From JAKPRU01 sp029568995 (GTDB taxonomy: Bacteria > Hinthialibacterota > Hinthialibacteria > Hinthialibacterales > JAKPRU01): DNA of 6,761 bases. Location: the NCBI GenBank assembly GCA_035430965.1, contig DAOMHQ010000235.1, positions 1 through 6,761 of the forward strand, read 5' to 3'. Made by a program: the position numbers and the translations under genes. Under the pieces are notes generated by a model. The model was not told where the DNA came from and made no database searches. It worked only from the letters and a program-made list of their open reading frames with translations. Within the stretch, counting starts at the first letter, position 1. The number at the start of each line of letters is the position of its first letter. This document shows positions 1 through 5,716 of this stretch, piece by piece.

Positions 1-698
1 CATCCGACAAAGTTCCAGACATCGTTGTCCCCTTCGTTTAGTCCCAAGTTCAAGCTACGGATCAGGTAAAACCGGCTGTTGAACGTCACACCTGTGCAAG
101 TGAGCGTGACTGCATTGGCGCCCACCAGCGAAGGGCGATACCGGATGCCTTCATAGGCCAGATCCGCCGGAGCTCCGGGGCCGGTGAAATCGCAGACTCC
201 ACCATCCCAGACGAAGGAGGCCGGAACGCCGTTGATGCAGATCACGCCGTTCGTTGCCCGGATGCCTCCGTGACCGGCCTGGTCTGCCATCAGGTTGGCG
301 CTAAGCCAGTTGATGGAAGCCCCATCCTGAATGTCCAACTCGATGAATCCGTCCAGCGTCGCGCCGATGATTGTAAATGTCCCGTTGATGATGATCTGTG
401 GTTTCACAGTCCGGGGATACTGCGGGTCTCTCACCAGAACGGTTTCGCTCTGTCCGATCACCCATTCCGCGTCGCCGGCCAGCGTGATGGTCGGAATGTT
501 GATCGTCGTCCACATGCCATCCGTGGAGGCCAGGGTCGCGTCGTTGAGATCGGCGACAATGGTTGTGGAGGTGTTCGGTCCATTGGCGCTGGTCAGCGTC
601 AATTGCCCGTTGACTGCATCGTAAACCGCCGCACCCCATGTGGGGGCGGAAACCAGCAAGAGCACGATAACCATCCAACCGAAAACACTCTGTTTCAT
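1..698 (-). CDS. Secreted protein of unknown function, 5' part only (runs off left edge)
   Basis: I translated this frame by hand: 232 codons are open from ATG at 698 to the window edge with no stop, so the C-terminus is missing. The start is supported by a strong ribosome binding site, AAAGGAGA at 707-714, eight bases upstream. Residues 1-23 are a Sec signal peptide: a short KQS start, a hydrophobic run with VIVLLLV, and likely cleavage after TWGA. The mature part is rich in T, N, G, I and V, with alternating short hydrophobic stretches (such as IIINGTFTIIGATLDGFIELDI), which fits beta-solenoid or beta-helix folds. It contains three cysteines (154, 169, 201). Landmarks (AAVYD, NTSTTIVADL, GFIELDI, VWDGGV, NDVWNF) match the divergent protein at 931, suggesting distant paralogy. 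The beta-helix fold and an extracellular role are inference; no catalytic motif was recognised. Confidence 0.85.
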   Translation of the reverse strand, partial: MKQSVFGWMVIVLLLVSAPTWGAAVYDAVNGQLTLTSANGPNTSTTIVADLNDATLASTDGMWTTINIPTITLAGDAEWVIGQSETVLVRDPQYPRTVKPQIIINGTFTIIGATLDGFIELDIQDGASINWLSANLMADQAGHGGIRATNGVICINGVPASFVWDGGVCDFTGPGAPADLAYEGIRYRPSLVGANAVTLTCTGVTFNSRFYLIRSLNLGLNEGDNDVWNFVG

Positions 699-767
699 CC
701 TGTGGTTCTCCTTTCGATCCTTTACCCTGTTGCGCGATTTTTCCCGGAATCCATCGGGATTGGCGGA

Positions 768-796
768 ATCATGTTCTCGATCTTGCCTTTTGTCAA
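768..796 (-). promoter_or_regulatory. Sigma70-type promoter for the leftward secreted-protein gene
   Basis: On the minus strand a perfect -35 TTGACA (791-796) is followed by a 17-base spacer and a -10 CATGAT (768-773, four of six consensus bases). The start of transcription would fall near 761, giving a leader of about 60 bases before the ATG at 698. This is the best promoter match found in the window. No experimental support. Confidence 0.55.
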
Positions 797-853
797 GCAG
801 GAGAAATCGGAATCTTGACTGAATTGAAAATAATTGAGATCCGCGTGAATTTC

Positions 854-882
854 TTGCCAATGGACAAGCGATGTGGTAGCTT
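854..882 (+). promoter_or_regulatory. Weak candidate promoter for the rightward secreted-protein gene
   Basis: TTGCCA (854-859, five of six to the -35 consensus) lies 17 bases from TAGCTT (877-882, only three of six to the -10 consensus). TGGACA at 861-866 is an alternative -35. The rest of the 699-930 divergent intergenic region holds the two ribosome binding sites and a short inverted repeat, GTCAAG (792-797) and CTTGAC (814-819). I saw no other feature there. Confidence 0.2.
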
Positions 883-930
883 GATATTGCTGTGTAAACA
901 GCCATGGATCGGTGAAAGGAGTTTGCAGTG

Positions 931-2243
931 ATGAGCGATTTCCTGACACGGTTTGTTGTTGCGATTGGCGTTCTGGTCTGCGGGACGGTTCTGGTGCAGG
1001 CTGCCGCGACGTTTGACCCGGCCAGCAACCAGGTCTGGGTGATCGGCGGACAAAACACCCTGCAAAGCATCGCCCAGGATCTGGCGGGCCAGCCGGGCCT
1101 GTTCACCTACGATCCGGCCACCAAAACCGCCGAATTCGCCGGTCATTACCTGACAATCGGCACTGCCGGGACGGACACGTTTGTCACCATGACCGACGGG
1201 CAAACCCTGGCGTTTGTCAACACAGCCGTCAATAACCGACGGCTCTTGATGAACAAGGGGATCAAGTGGGACCTTCACGACTGCACCATCACCGGATTTG
1301 TCCAGGTCGATATGAACTCCGGCGACCAGTCCGGGGACTGGATCAATGTCAATTGGATTCGCACCAGTGAACCTTCCAATGCCCAATTCACCCCCTTCCG
1401 TCTGCGAACCAACAACGCAACCTGGGATGACGCCGATCCCCTGATCTGGAAAGGCGGCGTTGTCGATACGGGAGGCGCTGTGAATACTTTTATCCCCGAT
1501 CCTACCCACAGTGCCTACGCTGAAGAGCCGGGATTTCGCCGACTGGATATCTCAGATGCGGAGATCGTTTCGAGGTATTCCAACGTCAGCGTGGTCAACT
1601 ACTACCAGGGGCTGGGAACCACCGATCCCCAGGATATCCAGTTCAATTTCACCAATTGTGTTTTCACCTTCATGAATTTCAACTCCGGCACGGGGATGTA
1701 TTTCCAGATGCAGATGCAGGCCAGCCCGGCCATTTTCAACCTGGTCAATGTTGCCTGGCGGCGTGACGGTGACGGAGTTCCGGCGGGCCAATATGTTTTC
1801 GATGAGGTGGCCGAGGGTACGGGATTGGGGATGATTACGCTTCGCGCGGTCAATGATGAATCCAGCCAGGCGCTCGTATATCGGTATCTCGACGTGCAGA
1901 CGGTGGCACGCGATGGAACCAGCCCGGTCAACGATATCGAGGTAAACGCCACGGCGAAACTGGCCAACCCAGTCGATGATTTCCTGTTCCTGCCGGTTGA
2001 GGCACAGAATGTCCCGGCTCGGACCGGCCAGGTCGCAGGACTGGGGGCGGGACATACCCCCTTGCCGCCGAACTCCATCCTGGTCGTCGATACCGCTTAT
2101 GAAGCGGATGGAAGCCAGACCGGGTATCATGCGAAAATACTGGCTGATGTCACCGCCCCGCACGGTGGTCAGGCGCTGGATCTCAATCCCAATCAGACCT
2201 GGTTCCGCGCCAATCCGCTGGTTCCCGGTGGCCCCGATTCGGT
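931..2243 (+). CDS. Secreted protein of unknown function, 3' end lost in assembly gap
   Basis: ATG at 931 is preferred over the GTG immediately before it (928), because AAAGGAG at 915-921 then lies at a normal nine-base spacing. There are 437 complete codons before the N run; apparent coding beyond the gap is an artefact. Residues 1 to about 24-26 are a Sec signal peptide (hydrophobic VVAIGVLVCGTVLV, cleavage near VQAAA). The mature protein is rich in N, D, T and G, with repeated short beta-type stretches, and contains only two cysteines after the signal (118, 243). Residues 25-51 and 118-243 share landmarks with the divergent gene at 1-698 (AATFD, NTLQSIAQDL, CTITGFVQVDM, IWKGGVV, QDIQFNF), so the two are probably distant paralogs. 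A cell-surface or extracellular beta-helix-like protein is a reasonable guess. No enzyme motif, anchor or sorting signal can be seen because the C-terminus is absent. Confidence 0.85.
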
Positions 2244-2343
2244 NNNNNNNNNNNNNNNNNNNNNNNNNNNNNNNNNNNNNNNNNNNNNNNNNNNNNNNNN
2301 NNNNNNNNNNNNNNNNNNNNNNNNNNNNNNNNNNNNNNNNNNN
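2244..2343. other. Assembly gap (100 N)
   Basis: Exactly 100 N, the usual placeholder for a scaffold gap of unknown size. The rightward gene at 931 enters it open. The sequence resuming at 2344 is a GC-rich repeat, not a recognisable continuation of that gene. True distance, and even order, across this point are not certain. Confidence 0.95.
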
Positions 2344-2410
2344 AGCCCTCCCCGCGAGCGGGGAGGGAGAAGAAATGCCTCCCCCTGTTCACGGGGGGAT
2401 TGAGGGGGGG
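2344..2410. repeat. GC-rich double-hairpin intergenic repeat at gap edge
   Basis: The first hairpin has perfect 10-base arms, CCCTCCCCGC (2346-2355) and GCGGGGAGGG (2358-2367). The second pairs CCCCC (2381-2385) with the G run at 2393-2398, and a G-rich tail (GAGGGGGGG) follows to 2410. It lies 15 bases beyond the stop of the minus-strand ferredoxin gene, so it could act as a transcription barrier for that operon. It has no U tract in that direction. The structure and composition suggest a dispersed palindromic repeat, which would also explain why assembly broke here. Only one full copy is present in this window. Confidence 0.6.
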
Positions 2411-2425
2411 TACATCAGAACGGAT

Positions 2426-3130
2426 TCATTCCGGTGTTTCCCGATCTTCCATCAAAATATACTGATTCCCCGGATTGCGGGTTTCGCCGCCGCTGGTTAC
2501 GATGATCGCGGAGGGGTCATTGACGGGGCACTTGGTCTCGCAGATTCCGCATCCGATACATAGCTGGGGGTCTACGATGGGCTGTTTGAGAACCTTTGGT
2601 TCTCCGTACCGGTCGGGGATGGTGACTTCCTGAAGCCAGATTGCTTTTGTGGGGGTGGGGCAGTGTTCCTCGCAGACGATACACTCATTGTTTGACACCC
2701 AAGGCATGCATCGCGATCGGTCCACGTGAGCGATGCCGATCTTAATCGGATGTCGCTCGTCAATCGTGAGGTTCCGAATGGCCCCCGTCGGACACACCTG
2801 CCCGCACAAGGTGCAGTTATATTCGCAATACCCGATTTCAGGGATGATGACCGGAGTCCAGAGGCCCGCAAGACTGCCCTGCAACGTGGCGGGATGAATG
2901 GCGTTTGTCGGGCAGACTTTCATACATTCGCCGCACCGGATGCACTTAGTCTCAAATTCCTCTTCCGGCAGCGATCCGGGGGGACGAATCAGCGCGGGAT
3001 TGTAGGTTTTGCCCTGCACAACGGGGGAGACTTTGAGCAGCGCGGTCGCCGCCGCGCCGGTTCCCATCGCGGTCAGCACGGCACGTCTTCCGAGTGCTGT
3101 CTTGGATTTACTCTTCGGATTCTCGTTCAT
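2426..3130 (-). CDS. NapG/MauM-like exported ferredoxin with four [4Fe-4S] clusters
   Basis: A 234-residue electron-transfer protein, close to the usual NapG length. Residues 14-40 form a Tat-type signal (GRRAVLTAMG followed by an Ala-rich hydrophobic stretch), so it is probably exported folded, or membrane-anchored facing the periplasm. Sixteen cysteines form four cluster motifs: 63/66/69/73 (CIRCGECMKVCP), 102/106/109/113 (CEYNCTLCGQVCP), 141/150/153/157 (spaced C-x8-C-x2-C-x3-CP) and 191/194/197/201 (CIGCGICETKCP). The family passes electrons from a NapH-like membrane protein to a periplasmic enzyme. The frame is open further upstream, but that stretch overlaps the coding sequence of the preceding gene and has no signal peptide. 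ATG at 3130 directly precedes the Tat region. This start overlaps the upstream stop by 23 bases and has only a weak AAAGA-like ribosome binding site, suggesting translational coupling. No napA, napB or mau structural genes are visible, so the symbol is left blank. Confidence 0.88.
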   Translation of the reverse strand: MNENPKSKSKTALGRRAVLTAMGTGAAATALLKVSPVVQGKTYNPALIRPPGSLPEEEFETKCIRCGECMKVCPTNAIHPATLQGSLAGLWTPVIIPEIGYCEYNCTLCGQVCPTGAIRNLTIDERHPIKIGIAHVDRSRCMPWVSNNECIVCEEHCPTPTKAIWLQEVTIPDRYGEPKVLKQPIVDPQLCIGCGICETKCPVNDPSAIIVTSGGETRNPGNQYILMEDRETPE

Positions 3131-4103
3131 TTTCTTTCGTTCGTTTCGATTTCCTGGGCGGCAGGGGGTGGATGACCTCCACGGACCTGCCGAACCACGA
3201 CCATCGAAAACCGATTGCCCCGTTCGGGCATTGCTCTCGGCAGTTGAAACACTGCAAGCACTCGTCCTTCTTCCATTCCCCGGCAAGATGGGGATCGCAG
3301 GCTCCGTGGCAGTACGCGACACACAGCTTGCAGTGGTCGCATTTCTCGGTGTCGTTGTGCAGCTCCACCCGCGAGGTTTTCGAGCACAGGCCCAATAACG
3401 CACCCAGCGGGCAGATATACCGGCACCAGAACCGGAACCGCATCAGCGCGAAAATCGCAACCAGAACAAACAGAAGCCCGATCAGCACACCGCCATCGTA
3501 AGGTTTCGGATTCCGTGTCAACACGTAATCGCGTAGAAACGAGTAGATTGGTTCCGAAACCACGGTCACACGCACCGGCCCGATTCCGGGATCGTTTTCA
3601 TACAGCCAGGTGAACAGCTCATCCGCACCCCAGTTAAATGCCGGGTAGACGCTTGTCGCGAATGTCCGGTACAGGAAGGGTAGGGGATCGAAAATCCCGG
3701 CAAGATGCAGCCCGCACAGCGAGGATACCAGCAGCCCGATCAGGAGCAGGTATTTCGCCTTTTGCCAGCGATTCCAGGTCCCCGTTTGAATCCAATGCGC
3801 GAGGCGGGCTTTTCGGCACGCGCTGATGAAATTGAACAGTGTCCCCAGCGGGCAAATCCACCCGCAAAAAAGCCGACCCAGCAGCAGGGTGAGCGCGACC
3901 ACGATCAATGCCAGGAACATCTTTGGGAGAACGGACCCGGATGCCAGCCAGGTTGACAGCAACACCAGCGGGTCGATGTCGAAGAAGAATGTCGCCCACG
4001 GCTCGGTATCGTTTTCACCGTGCAATGTCGTCCGAAGGAAGATCAGCACAAAGAGGGCGAAAAACAGAAACTGAACCAGGCGGCGGAAATAGATCAAAAC
4101 CAT
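3108..4103 (-). CDS. NapH/MauN-like membrane polyferredoxin (4Fe-4S binding protein)
   Basis: A 331-residue inner-membrane protein with hydrophobic segments near residues 9-28, 58-78, 117-136 and 204-222. It carries the two hallmark cysteine motifs at membrane borders, CGWICPLG (C80, C84) and CRYICPLG (C227, C231). Toward the C-terminus are two [4Fe-4S] ferredoxin motifs: C255/258/261/265 (CDHCKLCVAYC) and C282/285/288/292 (CLQCFNCREQCP). The tail is strongly charged (PPRKSKRTKENERESEE). In the NapH/MauN/CcoG/YccM superfamily such proteins take electrons from the quinone pool or cytoplasm and feed an exported ferredoxin, here the overlapping downstream gene. ATG at 4103 follows the DUF362 gene by 61 bases on the same strand. 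Its ribosome binding site (GAAG-like) is weak. The large loop between about 137 and 203 is unusually long for a simple four-helix NapH, a possible lineage feature. CcoG or RdxA is less likely, because the downstream partner is NapG-like and no cytochrome oxidase genes are present. Confidence 0.88.
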   Translation of the reverse strand: MVLIYFRRLVQFLFFALFVLIFLRTTLHGENDTEPWATFFFDIDPLVLLSTWLASGSVLPKMFLALIVVALTLLLGRLFCGWICPLGTLFNFISACRKARLAHWIQTGTWNRWQKAKYLLLIGLLVSSLCGLHLAGIFDPLPFLYRTFATSVYPAFNWGADELFTWLYENDPGIGPVRVTVVSEPIYSFLRDYVLTRNPKPYDGGVLIGLLFVLVAIFALMRFRFWCRYICPLGALLGLCSKTSRVELHNDTEKCDHCKLCVAYCHGACDPHLAGEWKKDECLQCFNCREQCPNGAIGFRWSWFGRSVEVIHPLPPRKSKRTKENERESEE

Positions 4104-4164
4104 GGCATATCTTCAGAAACATCCGAAAGTTGGTGAGTGATTATGATAACAGACGGACCATGGA

Positions 4165-5133
4165 TCAGGAAATGCTCAGTCGCACCGGTTTCAGACTCTC
4201 ATAATCCTTCGTGCCGACGCCCAGTTTCTCCGATTCCGTCACAATGGAGAGATCTTCCGGTTTCAGATCGAACAGGGTTGCCCCGAACGCATCAATTGCG
4301 ACGGGGTCCACACCGGCCACGATGGTGTCTTTTCGCTCCACGTCTTTCGGATCGCCGCCGGTCGGACCGTTGCGTTTCAGAATCCGAATGGCATCCAGCA
4401 CGACAAGGTCCGTCTTCAGGAATGACGCGATATCCGCCATTGCCGGTCCCAGGTTCTGATGAAGCTGGTTGCGTGGATCGTCCATCATCCCCATCAGGTT
4501 CTTAATGGACAGAGTCAGAAGGGCATGGTTGTGGGTCTTTGCGATGGGGACATTGATCCGTTTGTCACATTCGACAAATTCCGTATAAATGGGCCAGGTG
4601 GGCAAGGTCTTACCGCCGACGTTCATTTCCTTGAACTTGCGTTTGTCCAGGAAAAACACCTCTGCGCCTTCCTCCATGGCGGCTTTCTGAATACCGCTTC
4701 GTACGAAGGTTCGTTGTTCGTCCATGCAGGTGAAATCCGATATGCGGACCTTCGCTGCGCCTGCCTCGTAGCACAGTTTCACCAGGGTTGCCACTACGTC
4801 CGGGTTTGTATTCGCGGCCTGTTCCGGGCGGCGATCCCAGCCGATATTGGGTTTGATAAACACCACGTCACCCTTGGAGATGAATCGGCTCATTCCACCC
4901 AGCGCATTGACCGCTTCGGTGGTGAGGCGACGTGCCTCCTCGATGATGGCCTCTTTATCCTCCTGGGGAGTCTGCCAGGTTGCGATGGAGAGTTTGGGAA
5001 GGGTTGACGGATCGACATCGGCAGTACTCTCTTCGGTTTGCACGACAGAGGGGCCTTGGTTATCCCCACATGCCGCCAGCAGGCCCAACGCGGCGGTTTC
5101 AAGAAATAAGCGACGATTCATGGCAACAGACAT
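4165..5133 (-). CDS. DUF362-family protein with Tat signal and lipobox
   Basis: A 322-residue protein recognised as DUF362 (COG2006-like) by KPNIGWD (94-100), NTNPDVV (108-114), PIAKTHNHALLTLSIKNLMGM (196-216, only the PIAKTHNH and SIKNLMG cores being diagnostic) and DPVAIDAFGA (276-285). The family's biochemical role is not established. Residues 6-22 combine a twin-arginine signal (NRRLFL) with a lipobox (LAAC, C22), predicting a Tat-exported lipoprotein with a short linker rich in S, T and D after the anchor. ATG at 5133 is supported by GGAGG (5141-5145) seven bases upstream; the internal ATG at 5121 is less likely. Many DUF362 proteins carry a fused ferredoxin domain; this one has none, and the two genes downstream on the same strand encode separate polyferredoxins. 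This suggests a redox partnership, which is inference. It is the first gene of the operon, behind a candidate promoter at 5175-5202. Confidence 0.87.
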   Translation of the reverse strand: MSVAMNRRLFLETAALGLLAACGDNQGPSVVQTEESTADVDPSTLPKLSIATWQTPQEDKEAIIEEARRLTTEAVNALGGMSRFISKGDVVFIKPNIGWDRRPEQAANTNPDVVATLVKLCYEAGAAKVRISDFTCMDEQRTFVRSGIQKAAMEEGAEVFFLDKRKFKEMNVGGKTLPTWPIYTEFVECDKRINVPIAKTHNHALLTLSIKNLMGMMDDPRNQLHQNLGPAMADIASFLKTDLVVLDAIRILKRNGPTGGDPKDVERKDTIVAGVDPVAIDAFGATLFDLKPEDLSIVTESEKLGVGTKDYESLKPVRLSIS

Positions 5134-5140
5134 CGAATAT

Positions 5141-5145
5141 CCTCC
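5141..5145 (-). promoter_or_regulatory. Ribosome binding site of the DUF362 gene
   Basis: GGAGG on the minus strand, seven bases before the ATG at 5133. It decides between this start and the in-frame ATG at 5121, which has no comparable site. Confidence 0.75.
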
Positions 5146-5174
5146 GGGGGATTGTTTTTTGCTGAAAGAATGAA

Positions 5175-5202
5175 AGGTTATTTAAAGTATATCGACCGTC
5201 AA
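5175..5202 (-). promoter_or_regulatory. Candidate promoter for the DUF362-polyferredoxin operon
   Basis: On the minus strand TTGACG (5197-5202, five of six) and TAACCT (5175-5180, three of six) are separated by 16 bases that are AT-rich. The position, about 40-45 bases before the ribosome binding site, is plausible. The region is shared with the divergent small gene starting at 5227, for which I saw no clear promoter. Confidence 0.35.
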
Positions 5203-5226
5203 TCTTGACGCAATGGAGCCGGATAA

Positions 5227-5643
5227 ATGGCCTTCTTGCCCGCCATTTCCACAGCGTCCACTATGTCCACACCGAACAACAGCCCTATTATTGCAGCAGA
5301 GGCCCCAGCAATGGCTCTGATCCCGGAAGAGAAAGCCGCCGCCCTGATTCTGCTGCTGGATGCCGAAACCAGGCAGAAGGTCCTTTCTTCATTTTCGGCG
5401 CAGGAGCGGAGCCGCGTCGATGATGCACTGACTCGAATTTGCAATCTGCCGCATGATGAACTGCGCCGAGCGATCTCAGAGCTCTGCGCCGATCCTGTAT
5501 TAAAGATCCCGATTACCGAGCGCGATCTTGACGAATGGTTCTCAAGGGTGGAGGAAGAGCGAAAACAGACGCTGCTGAATCGGTCCACGCTGACTCGGAT
5601 CTTGATGTATCTCGATCCGAGGACGCTGTTTTATAGGAAGTGA
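5227..5643 (+). CDS. Small hypothetical protein, weakly FliG N-terminal-like
   Basis: A 138-residue soluble protein without signal peptide or membrane segment. ATG at 5227 has GGAG (5215-5218) eight bases upstream; the in-frame ATG at 5263 has none. From about residue 31 the chain is predicted helical: IPEEKAAALILLLDAETRQKVL, then SAQERSRVDDAL and LPHDELRRAISEL. The pattern of a helix with KAA-LLL-L followed by a polar 'E-R-V' helix recalls the FliG N-terminal domain (as in flagellar switch proteins), but the match is loose and the middle and C-terminal FliG domains are absent. The C-terminus (RVEEERKQTLLNRSTLTRILMYLDPRTLF, about 111-135) is charged and then hydrophobic. Residues 8-16 are encoded by a 9-bp repeat array (5248-5274), and a reverse-oriented array follows the stop, so the N-terminal extension may be repeat-derived. 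No flagellar or other partner gene is nearby. Function unknown. Confidence 0.7.
   Translation: MAFLPAISTASTMSTPNNSPIIAAEAPAMALIPEEKAAALILLLDAETRQKVLSSFSAQERSRVDDALTRICNLPHDELRRAISELCADPVLKIPITERDLDEWFSRVEEERKQTLLNRSTLTRILMYLDPRTLFYRK
5248..5274 (-). repeat. Three 9-bp repeat units inside the 5' end of the small gene
   Basis: TCCACAGCG, TCCACTATG and TCCACACCG stand in tandem with period 9. Read on the minus strand this is the GTGGACNNN pattern seen in the array at 5648-5680, but in opposite orientation. Because the period is a multiple of three it stays in frame and encodes Ser-Thr-x steps (residues 8-16). Confidence 0.55.
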
Positions 5644-5647
5644 CGTT

Positions 5648-5680
5648 GTGGACAGCGCGGACAAGGTGGACAAGGTGGAC
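5648..5680 (+). repeat. Short 9-bp tandem repeat (GTGGACNNN) after the small gene
   Basis: Units are GTGGACAGC (5648-5656), GCGGACAAG (5657-5665), GTGGACAAG (5666-5674) and a partial GTGGAC (5675-5680). The array begins four bases after the stop of the 5227-5643 gene and ends just before the palindrome at 5685. It is inverted relative to the array at 5248-5274. Confidence 0.7.
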
Positions 5681-5684
5681 TGAA

Positions 5685-5716
5685 TGGGTGGCACGGGCGT
5701 CTCGCCCGTGTTTCTT
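5685..5716. repeat. GGCACGGGCG palindromic repeat, possible terminator
   Basis: Perfect 8-base arms CACGGGCG (5692-5699) and CGCCCGTG (5703-5710) enclose a TCT loop and are followed on the plus strand by TTTCTT (5711-5716). For the small plus-strand gene this has the form of an intrinsic terminator, with a somewhat imperfect U tract. On the minus strand it translates as HGRDARAT, a spurious peptide I know as recurrent in genomes of several environmental phyla, so it is probably a dispersed repeat. It lies between two convergent genes and the right end overlaps the epimerase stop codon (5715-5717). Confidence 0.6.

Noticed and set aside
301..678. Minus-strand ORF of 125 codons in a different frame at the left edge
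   Set aside because: It overlaps the continuous open frame starting at 698, which has a ribosome binding site and signal peptide. Its own translation is rich in R, H and D, with no domain, typical of a shadow frame.
793..1509. Minus-strand ORF of 238 codons opposite the 931 gene
   Set aside because: It covers the promoter region and the signal peptide gene on the other strand, has no ribosome binding site that I could see, and shows no recognisable domain.
1552..2163. Minus-strand ORF of 203 codons opposite the 931 gene
   Set aside because: Antisense shadow of a well-supported secreted-protein gene; its composition shows no family motif.
2244..2403. Continuation of the 931 gene across the N run to a stop at 2403
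   Set aside because: The codons after the gap lie in a GC-rich repeat (SPPRERGGRRNASP), and the gap length is a placeholder, so the frame across it is meaningless.
4459..5007. Plus-strand ORF of 182 codons opposite the DUF362 gene
   Set aside because: The minus strand encodes clear DUF362 motifs with signal and ribosome binding site; the plus frame has none.
5648..5680. Possible CRISPR or large tandem repeat
   Set aside because: Units are only 9 bases and adjacent, with no unique spacers; it is a short tandem array.
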